From the NCBI RefSeq assembly GCF_000612805.1, contig NZ_HG964403.1, positions 806,001-870,000 on the forward strand: 64,000 nt of DNA, written 5' to 3'. A program made the position numbers and the translations under genes. Shown piece after piece: positions 10,489 through 18,232 of the stretch. The stretch's first letter is position 1; every line of letters begins with the position of its first letter. This stretch comes from Bacillus ndiopicus (GTDB lineage: Bacteria; Bacillota; Bacilli; Bacillales_A; Planococcaceae). Below the pieces are notes generated by a model that worked only from the letters and a program-made list of their open reading frames with translations, was not told where the DNA came from and did not search any database.

Positions 10489-12459
10489 ATGATTATTGGC
10501 AAAAGAGTTAGTGACCGTTATAAAATTATAGAACTAATCGGCGGTGGTGGTATGTCCAATGTTTATTTAGCGCACGATATGATTTTAAACCGCGATGTAG
10601 CGATTAAAATTTTGCGCTATGATTTCACGAATGAAGAAGAATTACATCGCCGCTTTCAACGTGAAGCACTTTCCGCAACGAGCCTTACACACTCCAATAT
10701 CGTTAGCATTTATGATGTTGGCGAAGATGGCGATATGCATTATATCGTCATGGAATACATTAAAGGCAAAACGTTAAAGCAATACATACAGGAGTTTTCG
10801 CCTTTATCGCCTGCAAAAAGCGTTCACATTATGAAGCAGTTAACTTCAGCGATTGCCCATGCGCATGAAAATGGCATCATTCATCGCGATATTAAACCAC
10901 AAAATATTTTGATGGATTCAGAACGCAATGTAAAGATTACCGATTTTGGGATAGCGACAACTTTAAGTGCGACAAGCTATACACAGACGAATTCGGTTAT
11001 TGGTACGGTGCACTATTTATCGCCTGAGCAAGCGCGAGGTGGTATAGCAACAGAGCAGTCAGATATTTATGCGTTAGGTATTGTATTATATGAGTTATTA
11101 ACAGGAGAATTGCCGTTTTCAGGAGAGTCTGCTGTTGCTATTGCATTAAAGCATTTGCAGGCAGAAACACCATCCGTTCGTGCCTTTGATGGATCAATTC
11201 CACAAAGTGTGGAGAACGTAGTATTAAAGGCAACTGCAAAAGACCCAAAGCATCGTTATGCTAGTGCAGAGGAAATGGAAAATGATTTAAAAACATGCTT
11301 ATCTGCTGAGCGTACTCATGAACCGAAATTCACGTTGCCGATAGATGATGATGCAACAAAGATTTTACCAATTATTAAAGATGAAAAAATGCCTATTCAA
11401 GATATAACAGAAACGAAGCAAATGGAAACGGTGAAAAAAGAACCACTTAAGCAACAGCCTGCACCACCAAAAAAGAAGAAGTGGCCGATGATTATAGCAG
11501 GAATTGTGCTATTGGCAATAATAGCGATTGCTGCGATTTATTTCTTAACACCGAAAAAAATTGAAATCGAGGATGTTAGCGGAATGACGGTGGAGGAAGC
11601 AACGAGGGAATTAGAAAAGCAAGGCTTTGTTGTGAGTGGAACCGAAGAACGACATGATGAGACTGTTGATCAAGATAAAGTCATTGAGACGAATCCGAAA
11701 GCGCACACGTTGAAGGTAAAAGGTACTGAAATAAAGTTAATTGTAAGTCTTGGTGAAGAAACTTCGAAAATGTCAGATTATGTAGGTCAAATGATTTCAC
11801 AAGTACTTCCAATGCTAGAAAAAAGAGATTTTGTAAGAGTTGTTGAGGAGCCAGTATACTCAGATGAAGAGGTAGGTAGGATTATTAGACAAGAGCCAGA
11901 AGCTGGGAAGGATATTATTGTGAAAGATACAACAATTCGTTTTTTTGTAAGTCAAGGCAAAAAACATGCAAAGATGAAAAATTTCTACAATTCTCCAAAG
12001 GCTCTGCTCGATGATTTTGCTAATGAAAATAAATTAAAGGTAAATGTTGTAGAGCAAAAAACATCGGAAACAATTCCGGCTGGTAGTATCATCTCTCATA
12101 GCCCGACAGAAGGGCAGGAAATTGAGGAAGGCGGTACAATTAACGTCGTGCTTTCGAAAGGACCACCTGAAAAAAGAGTAAAATATTGGACTCGTTCGAT
12201 AGATATTCCTTATGAACCAATAGAAAATGAAGATGGCGAAGAAGGCGAAGAAGAGCCAACTGAGCAAACTATAAAGATTTATATTCAGGATAAAACGCAT
12301 ACAATACTTGATTTATACGACACAATAACAATTACTGAATCAACGAAGTATACTATTAGTCTAACAATTGAAGAAGGTAGCACAGGTGCATACCGTATTG
12401 AGCGCGACTCATTCAAAATTGCTGAGGAATCGATTCCATATGATGGAGTACCAAATTAA
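10489..12459 (+). CDS. prkC: PASTA-domain Ser/Thr protein kinase PrkC
   Basis: A membrane sensor kinase that binds muropeptide or lipid II and, in B. subtilis, triggers spore germination and regulates cell-wall metabolism and translation. The cytoplasmic kinase domain has the glycine-rich loop at 18-23, catalytic Lys40 (VAIKIL), HRDIKPQN with Asp134, DFGIA and GTVHYLSPEQ. A basic juxtamembrane stretch (KKKKW, 328-332) precedes one membrane span at about 334-355. Three PASTA repeats (about 358-565) and a final beta-rich region of about 90 residues follow outside the cell. It is 656 residues, close to the B. subtilis protein. The rsgA gene follows. Confidence 0.97.
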   Translation: MIIGKRVSDRYKIIELIGGGGMSNVYLAHDMILNRDVAIKILRYDFTNEEELHRRFQREALSATSLTHSNIVSIYDVGEDGDMHYIVMEYIKGKTLKQYIQEFSPLSPAKSVHIMKQLTSAIAHAHENGIIHRDIKPQNILMDSERNVKITDFGIATTLSATSYTQTNSVIGTVHYLSPEQARGGIATEQSDIYALGIVLYELLTGELPFSGESAVAIALKHLQAETPSVRAFDGSIPQSVENVVLKATAKDPKHRYASAEEMENDLKTCLSAERTHEPKFTLPIDDDATKILPIIKDEKMPIQDITETKQMETVKKEPLKQQPAPPKKKKWPMIIAGIVLLAIIAIAAIYFLTPKKIEIEDVSGMTVEEATRELEKQGFVVSGTEERHDETVDQDKVIETNPKAHTLKVKGTEIKLIVSLGEETSKMSDYVGQMISQVLPMLEKRDFVRVVEEPVYSDEEVGRIIRQEPEAGKDIIVKDTTIRFFVSQGKKHAKMKNFYNSPKALLDDFANENKLKVNVVEQKTSETIPAGSIISHSPTEGQEIEEGGTINVVLSKGPPEKRVKYWTRSIDIPYEPIENEDGEEGEEEPTEQTIKIYIQDKTHTILDLYDTITITESTKYTISLTIEEGSTGAYRIERDSFKIAEESIPYDGVPN

Positions 12460-12471
12460 AGGAGGTATTTG

Positions 12472-13353
12472 ATGGCGCAAGGCCAAATTCGTAAAGCATT
12501 AAGTGGCTATTACTATGTGTATCAAGGCGGGGAGCTTATCCAGTGCCGCGGTCGTGGTGTTTTTCGCAACCGCGGGGAATCTCCGCTTGTTGGAGATATT
12601 GTCGATTATACAAAAGAGGGTGAATCAGATGGCTATGTTATGAAAATTCATCCTCGTAAAAATGAGCTTGTACGACCTCCGATTGCGAATATCGACCAAG
12701 CCATTTTGGTTTTTTCTGTCAAGGAGCCAGATTTTAATACATTGCTATTAGATCGTTTTTTAGTTGTGCTAGAATCATTTTTTATTCAGCCGGTTATTTG
12801 TTTAACAAAAATGGATTTACTATCAGAGAATGATAAAAAGAAACTACAAGAAATCATTGCTGATTATGAGGCAATTGGCTATACCGTATTAACAACGTAT
12901 CAAAATGATGAAGCATTGATGGCTCGATTGAAACCATTATTAGAGGGCAAAGTTAGTGTTTTGGCGGGGCAATCAGGCGTTGGGAAATCGACGTTATTAA
13001 ATACATTACTACCCAATTTACAATTAAAAACAGGGGAAATTTCACAAAGCTTAGGGCGAGGTAAGCATACAACACGTCATGTTGAATTAATCGAAGTCGG
13101 TGATGGCTTACTAGCGGATACCCCAGGCTTTAGCTCCTTTGATTTTGATACGATTGAAAAAGAGGAATTAACTGCCTGTTTCCCAGAGTTTTTACGATTA
13201 AGTGAAGATTGTAAATTCCGTGGCTGCCTGCATATAAAGGAGCCGAAATGTGCTGTAAAGGAAGCGCTTGAAACAGGAGAAGTTCGCCCATATCGCTATG
13301 AGCACTATGAACAGTTTTTACAAGAAATTATGGAACGAAAGCCGAGGTATTAG
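12472..13353 (+). CDS. rsgA: Ribosome small-subunit biogenesis GTPase RsgA
   Basis: A circularly permuted GTPase that checks 30S maturation. The G4 motif TKMD comes before the G1 P-loop GQSGVGKS and the G3 DTPG, the hallmark of this family. An N-terminal OB fold is followed by the GTPase and a C-terminal zinc module with CRFRGCLH-type cysteines and a further Cys. The ATG at 12472 is chosen because GGAGG at 12461-12465 sits six bases upstream. In B. subtilis the homologue CpgA is a PrkC substrate, consistent with its place behind prpC-prkC. Confidence 0.96.
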   Translation: MAQGQIRKALSGYYYVYQGGELIQCRGRGVFRNRGESPLVGDIVDYTKEGESDGYVMKIHPRKNELVRPPIANIDQAILVFSVKEPDFNTLLLDRFLVVLESFFIQPVICLTKMDLLSENDKKKLQEIIADYEAIGYTVLTTYQNDEALMARLKPLLEGKVSVLAGQSGVGKSTLLNTLLPNLQLKTGEISQSLGRGKHTTRHVELIEVGDGLLADTPGFSSFDFDTIEKEELTACFPEFLRLSEDCKFRGCLHIKEPKCAVKEALETGEVRPYRYEHYEQFLQEIMERKPRY

Positions 13354-13356
13354 AAG

Positions 13357-14025
13357 ATGATTAAAATTGCACCATCTATTTTAGCTGCGAATTTCGCGAA
13401 ATTAGGACAAGAAGTAAAGGAAGTAGAAGCTGCTGGCGCAGAGCTTATTCACATCGATGTAATGGATGGACATTTTGTCCCGAATATTTCATTTGGCTCT
13501 ATCGTCTTAGATGCGATTCGCCCTTTAACATCGCTACCACTTGATGTACATTTAATGATTGAAAATCCAGACCAATATATCGAACAATTTGCGAAAGCCG
13601 GTGCAGATTATATTACGGTGCATGTAGAGGCTTGCCGCCATTTGCACCGCACAATTCAGTTAATTCGTTCATACGGTGTGAAGCCAGGTGTTGTATTAAA
13701 CCCACATACGCCGATCGAATCAATTCAACATGTTTTAGAGGATATCGATATGGTATTATTTATGACAGTAAACCCAGGCTTTGGCGGGCAAAAATTTATT
13801 TCGTCTGTTGTGCCTAAAATTGCTGCGCTATCAAAAATTATTAAGGAGCGCGGCTTAACTATCGATATCGAAATCGATGGTGGTATTACGGCAGAAACAA
13901 TTGTTCCATGTGCACAAGCAGGCGCTAATATTTTTGTGGCAGGTTCTGCTATTTATAATCAAGAGGACCGCACAGCTGCATTACAGCAAATTAAAGCAGC
14001 TGGTGAAGCGGCATATGTACGATGA
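13357..14025 (+). CDS. rpe: Ribulose-phosphate 3-epimerase
   Basis: Interconverts ribulose 5-phosphate and xylulose 5-phosphate in the pentose phosphate pathway. The 222-residue TIM barrel shows the metal-binding HIDVMDGHFVPN motif (about 32-43), DVHLMI (about 66-71), VNPGFGGQKF and the C-terminal phosphate-binding DGGI and AGSAI. It follows rsgA by three bases and overlaps thiN by four. Confidence 0.97.
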   Translation: MIKIAPSILAANFAKLGQEVKEVEAAGAELIHIDVMDGHFVPNISFGSIVLDAIRPLTSLPLDVHLMIENPDQYIEQFAKAGADYITVHVEACRHLHRTIQLIRSYGVKPGVVLNPHTPIESIQHVLEDIDMVLFMTVNPGFGGQKFISSVVPKIAALSKIIKERGLTIDIEIDGGITAETIVPCAQAGANIFVAGSAIYNQEDRTAALQQIKAAGEAAYVR

Positions 14026-14669
14026 TTGTCGTAATTTGTTCAGGTGGGCCAAGCGAGGAGCTTTGTTCATTTGAGCCTTTTATGAAGAAAGAGGATGTTA
14101 TTTTTATTGGTGCTGACCGAGGAGCCTATCGTCTATTAGAACGAGGAGTTCGACCAGCAGCAATTGTTGGAGATTTAGACTCTCTCACAGCCAGTGAGCG
14201 TCAAAAACTAGCACAAGCAAATATACCAATGGAAATGTACGCGGCTGAAAAGGATGAAACTGATACTGATTTAGCACTGTTAAAAGCTATTTCCTATAAA
14301 CCAGAGAAAGTTGTGTTAACAGGTGTTACAGGCGGTCGCTTAGATCATTACGAGGCTGTGTTACGAACGGTGTGTGGTTTACAGCAAGAGCATCCAAATA
14401 TTGTGTTCGAGATTAGAAATCGTCATAATCAAATGCGCTTTTTGATGCCAGGCACGCACAAAATTCAAGAAGATAAAAGTTACCAATACTTATCGTTTTT
14501 TGCTTACGGCGAAACAGTACGAAATATAACGCTACGTGGCGTGAAATATGAAACGACAAACGAAGAAATTAGCCTATGGTCATCGCGCTTTACAAGTAAT
14601 GAGATTATAGAACAAGCGCATATTACCTTTACATCTGGCATATGTTTAGTGATAAGAAGTGCCGATTAA
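14022..14669 (+). CDS. thiN: Thiamine pyrophosphokinase
   Basis: Transfers pyrophosphate from ATP to thiamine, giving the cofactor ThDP. The 215 residues include ADRGAYRLL, VGDLDS (metal/ATP-binding Asp residues), KDETDTDLAL and TGVTGGRLDH motifs, all diagnostic for the family. The start overlaps the rpe stop (ATGA). No TPP riboswitch is seen upstream; the gene is a late member of the prpC-prkC-rsgA-rpe run. Confidence 0.96.
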   Translation: MIVVICSGGPSEELCSFEPFMKKEDVIFIGADRGAYRLLERGVRPAAIVGDLDSLTASERQKLAQANIPMEMYAAEKDETDTDLALLKAISYKPEKVVLTGVTGGRLDHYEAVLRTVCGLQQEHPNIVFEIRNRHNQMRFLMPGTHKIQEDKSYQYLSFFAYGETVRNITLRGVKYETTNEEISLWSSRFTSNEIIEQAHITFTSGICLVIRSAD

Positions 14670-14681
14670 GGGGGAGCGACT

Positions 14682-14771
14682 GTGAAAGTATACACATTTC
14701 AATTACCAAAGTTTGTTAGCTCAATGACACGTGCATGTATAAGATTATTTAAGAGAGAGAAGAAAAATTAA
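14682..14771 (+). CDS. spoVM: Stage V sporulation peptide SpoVM-like
   Basis: A 29-residue peptide starting at GTG 14682, after a GGGGGAG ribosome binding site at 14669-14675. It reads MKVYTFQLPKF followed by a basic amphipathic stretch ending KREKKN. B. subtilis SpoVM is 26 residues with MKFYTIKLPKF; Pro9 and the LPKF core are shared, and the next GG is replaced by SS. SpoVM recognises the convex forespore membrane and anchors SpoIVA to start coat assembly. Its place between thiN and a terminator facing rpmB is exactly that of B. subtilis spoVM. Length, core and synteny make the call strong although the C-terminal half is divergent. Confidence 0.88.
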   Translation: MKVYTFQLPKFVSSMTRACIRLFKREKKN

Positions 14772-14825
14772 AGGGCTAGAGGGAAAGCAGATTTATATCT
14801 GTCTTTTCCTCTAGCCCTTTCGCAT
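14771..14825 (+). terminator. Intrinsic terminator after spoVM
   Basis: AAGGGCTAGAGG (14771-14782) pairs with CCTCTAGCCCTTT (about 14808-14820), with a further GCAGAT/ATCTGT stem inside. It closes the yicC-spoVM transcription run. Confidence 0.85.
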
Positions 14826-15023
14826 TTTATAAAGTTAAAAATAGCTAAGGAGATGAAAAAACTAAAATAAATTAAAAAACCGTAGATAATTTGTGAAATT
14901 CGCAGAAAAATTTAGATTTGTATCCGAAAGAGAATGTACGTTCTTTTAATAGTGCACATCAAATAGAATTTCTTGTTCCTTTATTTCCATATTATTAGTA
15001 TAAAAATTTCCAATCAATAAAAC

Positions 15024-15060
15024 AAAAAACATCGACCATATTAATGGTCGATGTTTTTTA
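15024..15060 (-). terminator. Bidirectional terminator downstream of rpmB
   Basis: AAAAAACATCGACCAT pairs with ATGGTCGATGTTTTTT across a short loop, giving a T run in either direction. It ends rpmB on the minus strand. Confidence 0.85.
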
Positions 15061-15066
15061 TCGCGA

Positions 15067-15255
15067 TTACACGCGCTCAATTTTACCTGATTTTAATGCA
15101 CGAGCAGAAACCCATACGCGCTTTGGCTTACCGTCAACTAAGATACGAACCTTTTGAAGGTTAGCACCCCAAGTACGTTTGTTAGCGTTCATTGCGTGTG
15201 AACGGTTGTTGCCTGTACGAGCTTTACGGCCAGTGATAACACATTGTTTTGGCAT
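15067..15255 (-). CDS. rpmB: 50S ribosomal protein L28
   Basis: A 62-residue L28 that begins [23 protein letters not shown], the usual N-terminus, and ends with [22 protein letters not shown] upstream of the start on the minus strand is the ribosome binding site. There are no CxxC zinc pairs, so this is a zinc-independent type. It stands opposite spoVM, as in B. subtilis. Confidence 0.97.
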   Translation of the reverse strand: MPKQCVITGRKARTGNNRSHAMNANKRTWGANLQKVRILVDGKPKRVWVSARALKSGKIERV

Positions 15256-15454
15256 GTAAATTCCCTCCCTACAGTTGAATCTGAAAGCAATATATTTCAG
15301 TTCGATATTTCACATACCATATTAATTTAACATAGACTCCAAGCGAGTGCAACAATTTTTCAACAACCTTTCAAGAAAAAAACCTTTACAGTAGTTTAAG
15401 CATAATTGAATAGGGTGTTCAATCGACTGAGCAATCAACATTGTGCCATCCTAA

Positions 15455-15528
15455 AGTGTCTATCAGATGTCACAGATTTTTAAGAAATTCCTAGCGAAGA
15501 CGCGAAAAATCTGAACTCAAGTTAATGG
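15455..15528 (+). repeat. Dispersed structured repeat family 1, copy A (degenerate)
   Basis: The core CAGATGTCACAGATTTTT matches the element near fliG (63239-63253) almost base for base. CAGATTTTT (15473-15481) pairs with AAAAATCTG (15505-15513). The outer arms are degraded. It lies just after the iclR stop, in the 274-base gap between iclR and rpmB. The rest of that gap holds ATTGAA/TTCAAT half-sites at about 15402 and the rpmB upstream region. Confidence 0.65.
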
Positions 15529-15529
15529 A

Positions 15530-16270
15530 TTAGTTTCCACGGTAACCTAGCTTCATGGAAACTTGTTGTCCTGTTGCGATTAGTTGTTTTGTTAGCAGCT
15601 CAATTCTTTCTGTAGATACATTGAAGCTGACGAAGCCAATACTGATAGCTCCAACAATTTCACCAAAACCATTAAAAATGGCTACAGCTATAGCAGAAGT
15701 TCCTACTGTACGCTCCCCATGACTTATGGCAAAGCCCTGAGCCCTAATTTGTTCAAGCTGAGCCTCAATTTGTTCTATCTCTTCACCAGAAACAAGTTGC
15801 TGTAAAATTTCTCTAGCACGATCTGGTGACATTGCGGCAAGAATGGCTTTATTTGCTGCACCGATGTTCATTGGGACACGAATACCTAATTGATCATAAA
15901 TTCGAATAGGATTGGAAGGATTATCAATTCTCTCAATAATAATTGTGTCTAAGTCGGCAGGTTTATTCAAATAAACACTTTCCCCTACTAATCGAGCTAG
16001 TTGCTCTAATTCAACTCTGATTTTGCTTATGTAATCCATTGAATCATACACTTGCAAACCAATTTCCATCCAAATTGATCCAAGATGATAATGCTTTGTT
16101 TGACTATCTTGCACGACCATACCTTGTTTAATCATTGCTTGTAAAATTCTATGTAATGTACTTAATGGTAGATCACATTTTGTGGATAGCTCCGAAATGG
16201 ATATACCATTTTCATTTGCTTTAGAAGCTAAAATTTTTGTAATAGTCATTGCTCGTTCTAATAATTGCAT
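15530..16270 (-). CDS. IclR-family transcriptional regulator
   Basis: A 246-residue regulator with an N-terminal winged helix-turn-helix (ISISELSTKCDLPLSTLHRILQ region, about 23-44) and a C-terminal effector-binding domain with the GAANKAILA and GISHGE-like (GFAISHGER) motifs. AGAGGTGA lies upstream of the ATG. It is divergent from the amidinohydrolase-permease-M20 cluster and is its most likely local regulator; the matching operator is at 16426-16451. The effector is unknown; an arginine derivative is inferred only from neighbours. Confidence 0.88.
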   Translation of the reverse strand: MQLLERAMTITKILASKANENGISISELSTKCDLPLSTLHRILQAMIKQGMVVQDSQTKHYHLGSIWMEIGLQVYDSMDYISKIRVELEQLARLVGESVYLNKPADLDTIIIERIDNPSNPIRIYDQLGIRVPMNIGAANKAILAAMSPDRAREILQQLVSGEEIEQIEAQLEQIRAQGFAISHGERTVGTSAIAVAIFNGFGEIVGAISIGFVSFNVSTERIELLTKQLIATGQQVSMKLGYRGN

Positions 16271-16373
16271 AAATGTGTCACCTCTTCTATGTCTATTCTA
16301 TTGTGATTTTGAATACGCGTCTAGTTTTAGAATAGTAGTTTTCGACAACACTCCAAAAAAATTTCTGAATATA

Positions 16374-16402
16374 TTGACATTTTGTTGTGGAACGCATATA
16401 TT
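16374..16402 (+). promoter_or_regulatory. Sigma-A-type promoter of the modified-arginine cluster
   Basis: A consensus TTGACA (16374-16379) lies 17 bases before TATATT (16397-16402). Initiation would fall near 16409, about 17 bases before the first operator half-site. Confidence 0.75.
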
Positions 16403-16425
16403 TTTTATATAAACTTTCCTGTACG

Positions 16426-16451
16426 CGGAAATCGTTTCCGTTTAACGGAAA
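16426..16451 (+). promoter_or_regulatory. Probable IclR-type operator: three alternating half-sites
   Basis: CGGAAA (16426-16431), TTTCCG (16435-16440) and CGGAAA (16446-16451) form two overlapping perfect palindromes with 3- and 5-base spacers. This resembles the GGAAA/TTTCC half-sites known for IclR. The last half-site touches the ribosome binding site AAAGGAG of the next gene. A CcpA cre site is a weaker alternative reading. Confidence 0.65.
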
Positions 16452-16464
16452 AAGGAGTGGTGTA

Positions 16465-17337
16465 ATGTATTATTGTTCATCTATGTATGCGCCATTGAAG
16501 CATGTGATTGTGAAACATCCAAAAGATGCATTTCAAAATCAAAATCATCTACACGCAGAGTGGCAAACATTTAATTATTTAGCGGAGCCAAATTATGCTG
16601 AGGCTGTTGAAGAATATGCTCATTTCATAGCTGTTTTAGAAAAGCATGTTGAGCATATTGATTATTTGCCAAAGTCTGAATCTGTTGGTTTGGATTCTCT
16701 TTATGCACATGATCCAGTAAAGTTCACGCCAAAGGGGGCAATTATTTTAAAGTCTGGTAAAAAATTAAGACAGCCAGAAGCAATCGTTTATAAAGAATTT
16801 TTAAGAGCTAAAAATATAGCGATTATTGGTGAACTAACAGGCGAAGCAGTATCGGATGGAGGGGATATCGTTTGGTTAGATGACCGCACATTAGCGGTGG
16901 GACGAGGCTATCGGACAAATGATGAGGCCATCCGTCAATTAAAGGAAATAACGGCTGATATGGTAGATGAATTTATCGTTGTACAGCTCCCACATGATTT
17001 AGGAGAAGCAGAGTGCCTGCACTTGATGTCCTTTATTAGCATGGTGGATAAAGATTTAGCAGTTGTACATTCACGGTTAATGCCAGTCTTTTTCCGCCAA
17101 TTGTTATTAGCACGAGGGATTCAATTAATTGAGGTACCAAAAGAAGAATATGATGCACTAGGTTGCAATGTGCTAGCACTAGCACCGAGGGTATGCGTCA
17201 TACCTAGTGGTAATCCAATTACAAAACAGCAATTAGTAGATGCAGGTGCAACTGTCTATGAATATAAAGGTGATGAAATTACGGTCAAAGGGACAGGGGG
17301 ACCAACATGCTTAACCTGTCCAGTAATTAGAGGATAA
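16465..17337 (+). CDS. Amidinotransferase/dimethylargininase-family enzyme, substrate unknown
   Basis: A 290-residue PF02274-type guanidine-modifying enzyme. The SDGGD acidic motif (about residue 128-134), a His in CLHLMSF, and a nucleophilic Cys near the C-terminus in GGPTCLTC are consistent with a Cys-His-acid catalytic set. The family acts on arginine-like guanidines, either hydrolysing them to ureido products or transferring the amidino group. It is more distant from characterised DDAH than the next gene and resembles B. subtilis YkgA-type proteins. AAAGGAG at 16451-16457 fixes the ATG at 16465. The C-terminus has an extra CxxC (TCLTC), so which Cys is catalytic is inferred. Confidence 0.82.
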   Translation: MYYCSSMYAPLKHVIVKHPKDAFQNQNHLHAEWQTFNYLAEPNYAEAVEEYAHFIAVLEKHVEHIDYLPKSESVGLDSLYAHDPVKFTPKGAIILKSGKKLRQPEAIVYKEFLRAKNIAIIGELTGEAVSDGGDIVWLDDRTLAVGRGYRTNDEAIRQLKEITADMVDEFIVVQLPHDLGEAECLHLMSFISMVDKDLAVVHSRLMPVFFRQLLLARGIQLIEVPKEEYDALGCNVLALAPRVCVIPSGNPITKQQLVDAGATVYEYKGDEITVKGTGGPTCLTCPVIRG

Positions 17338-17344
17338 ATTGGAG

Positions 17345-17372
17345 CTTTTACCTGCTGATGCGGGGTAAATAA
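17345..17372 (+). repeat. Short shared motif, family 3 copy 1
   Basis: CTTTTACC, then a short loop, then ATGCGGGGTAAA. The 19 bases CCTGCTGATGCGGGGTAAA match 17 of 19 at 43351-43369. The ends can pair (TTTACC with GGTAAA). It lies between the two amidinohydrolase genes and just before the AAAAGGAG ribosome binding site of the second. Confidence 0.45.
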
Positions 17373-17401
17373 CTATTGTAATAAAAAGGAGAAGAATAAT
17401 A

Positions 17402-18163
17402 ATGTTTAAAAATGTGATTGTGAAAAACCCAGGAAATAGTTTTGTTAATGGCTTAACAACGAGTGATTTAGGAAAACCGATATTAGAAAAATTATTTGAG
17501 CAGCATGCACAATATGTAGAGGCATTAAAAAAATGTGGTGTAGAAGTGACACAACTAGCGGCTGATGAGGCATTCCCAGACTCCACATTTGTTGAAGATA
17601 CGGCTGTCTTAACGTCTGAGTTTGCTATTATTTCAAATCCTGGCGCAGAGGCACGCAATCGTGAAATTGAGGCGATGGAGCCAGCAATTCAACAGTTTTA
17701 CGACAAAATTTATTATATTAAAGCCCCTGGTACACTTGATGGTGGGGATGTATTGCAAGCAGAGAAAAAGTTTTACGTAGGTATTTCGGATCGTACAAAT
17801 GAAGAAGGTGCACGCCAATTTAAAGAAATTGTTGAAAAGGTAGGCTACGAAGCAACGATTATCCCATTAAAAGAATTTTTCCATTTAAAAACTGGAATTG
17901 CCTACGTTGGGGAAAATCGTATGGTGCTTGCTGGAGAGTTTGTCGACCATCCTGCCTTTGCTTCTTATGACAAAATTATTATTCCAAAAGAGGATGAGTA
18001 CTCAGCAAACTGTATTCAAGTAAATGATTACGTTATTATCCCAGCAGGTTATCCAGAAACAAATCGTAAGTTAATAGAATTAGGTTATCAAACAATTGAA
18101 TTAAATATGTCAGAGTTTCGTAAGCATGACGGTGGTCTAAGCTGTTTATCATTACGCTTTTAA
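17402..18163 (+). CDS. N(G),N(G)-dimethylarginine dimethylaminohydrolase (DDAH)
   Basis: The 253-residue sequence parallels Pseudomonas aeruginosa DDAH along its whole length: MFK..IV..P at the start, FPDSxFVED, ISNPGAEARN, APGTLDGGD, FHLKTGIAY and the C-terminal GGLSCLSLRF. The catalytic His is in FHLKTG and the Cys nucleophile in GLSC. The acidic residue is Asp in LDGGD, as in mammalian DDAH1, where the Pseudomonas enzyme has Glu. DDAH hydrolyses mono- and dimethylarginine to citrulline plus a methylamine. AAAAGGAG precedes the ATG. The similarity is by recall, and arginine deiminase activity is an alternative. Confidence 0.88.
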   Translation: MFKNVIVKNPGNSFVNGLTTSDLGKPILEKLFEQHAQYVEALKKCGVEVTQLAADEAFPDSTFVEDTAVLTSEFAIISNPGAEARNREIEAMEPAIQQFYDKIYYIKAPGTLDGGDVLQAEKKFYVGISDRTNEEGARQFKEIVEKVGYEATIIPLKEFFHLKTGIAYVGENRMVLAGEFVDHPAFASYDKIIIPKEDEYSANCIQVNDYVIIPAGYPETNRKLIELGYQTIELNMSEFRKHDGGLSCLSLRF

Positions 18164-18232
18164 TGATATTAAGAGAAAATAGATTTTAAAATACTTTTAG
18201 AATTAATGCTGTATGGAAAGAAGGGAAGAACA

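Noticed and set aside
14823-15023. Small gene between the spoVM terminator and rpmB terminator
   Set aside because: AT-rich with only very short frames and no convincing ribosome binding site.
16426-16440. CcpA cre site before the amidinohydrolase gene
   Set aside because: The central CG and purine half fit, but three of the consensus positions fail, and the perfect CGGAAA/TTTCCG palindromes fit IclR better.
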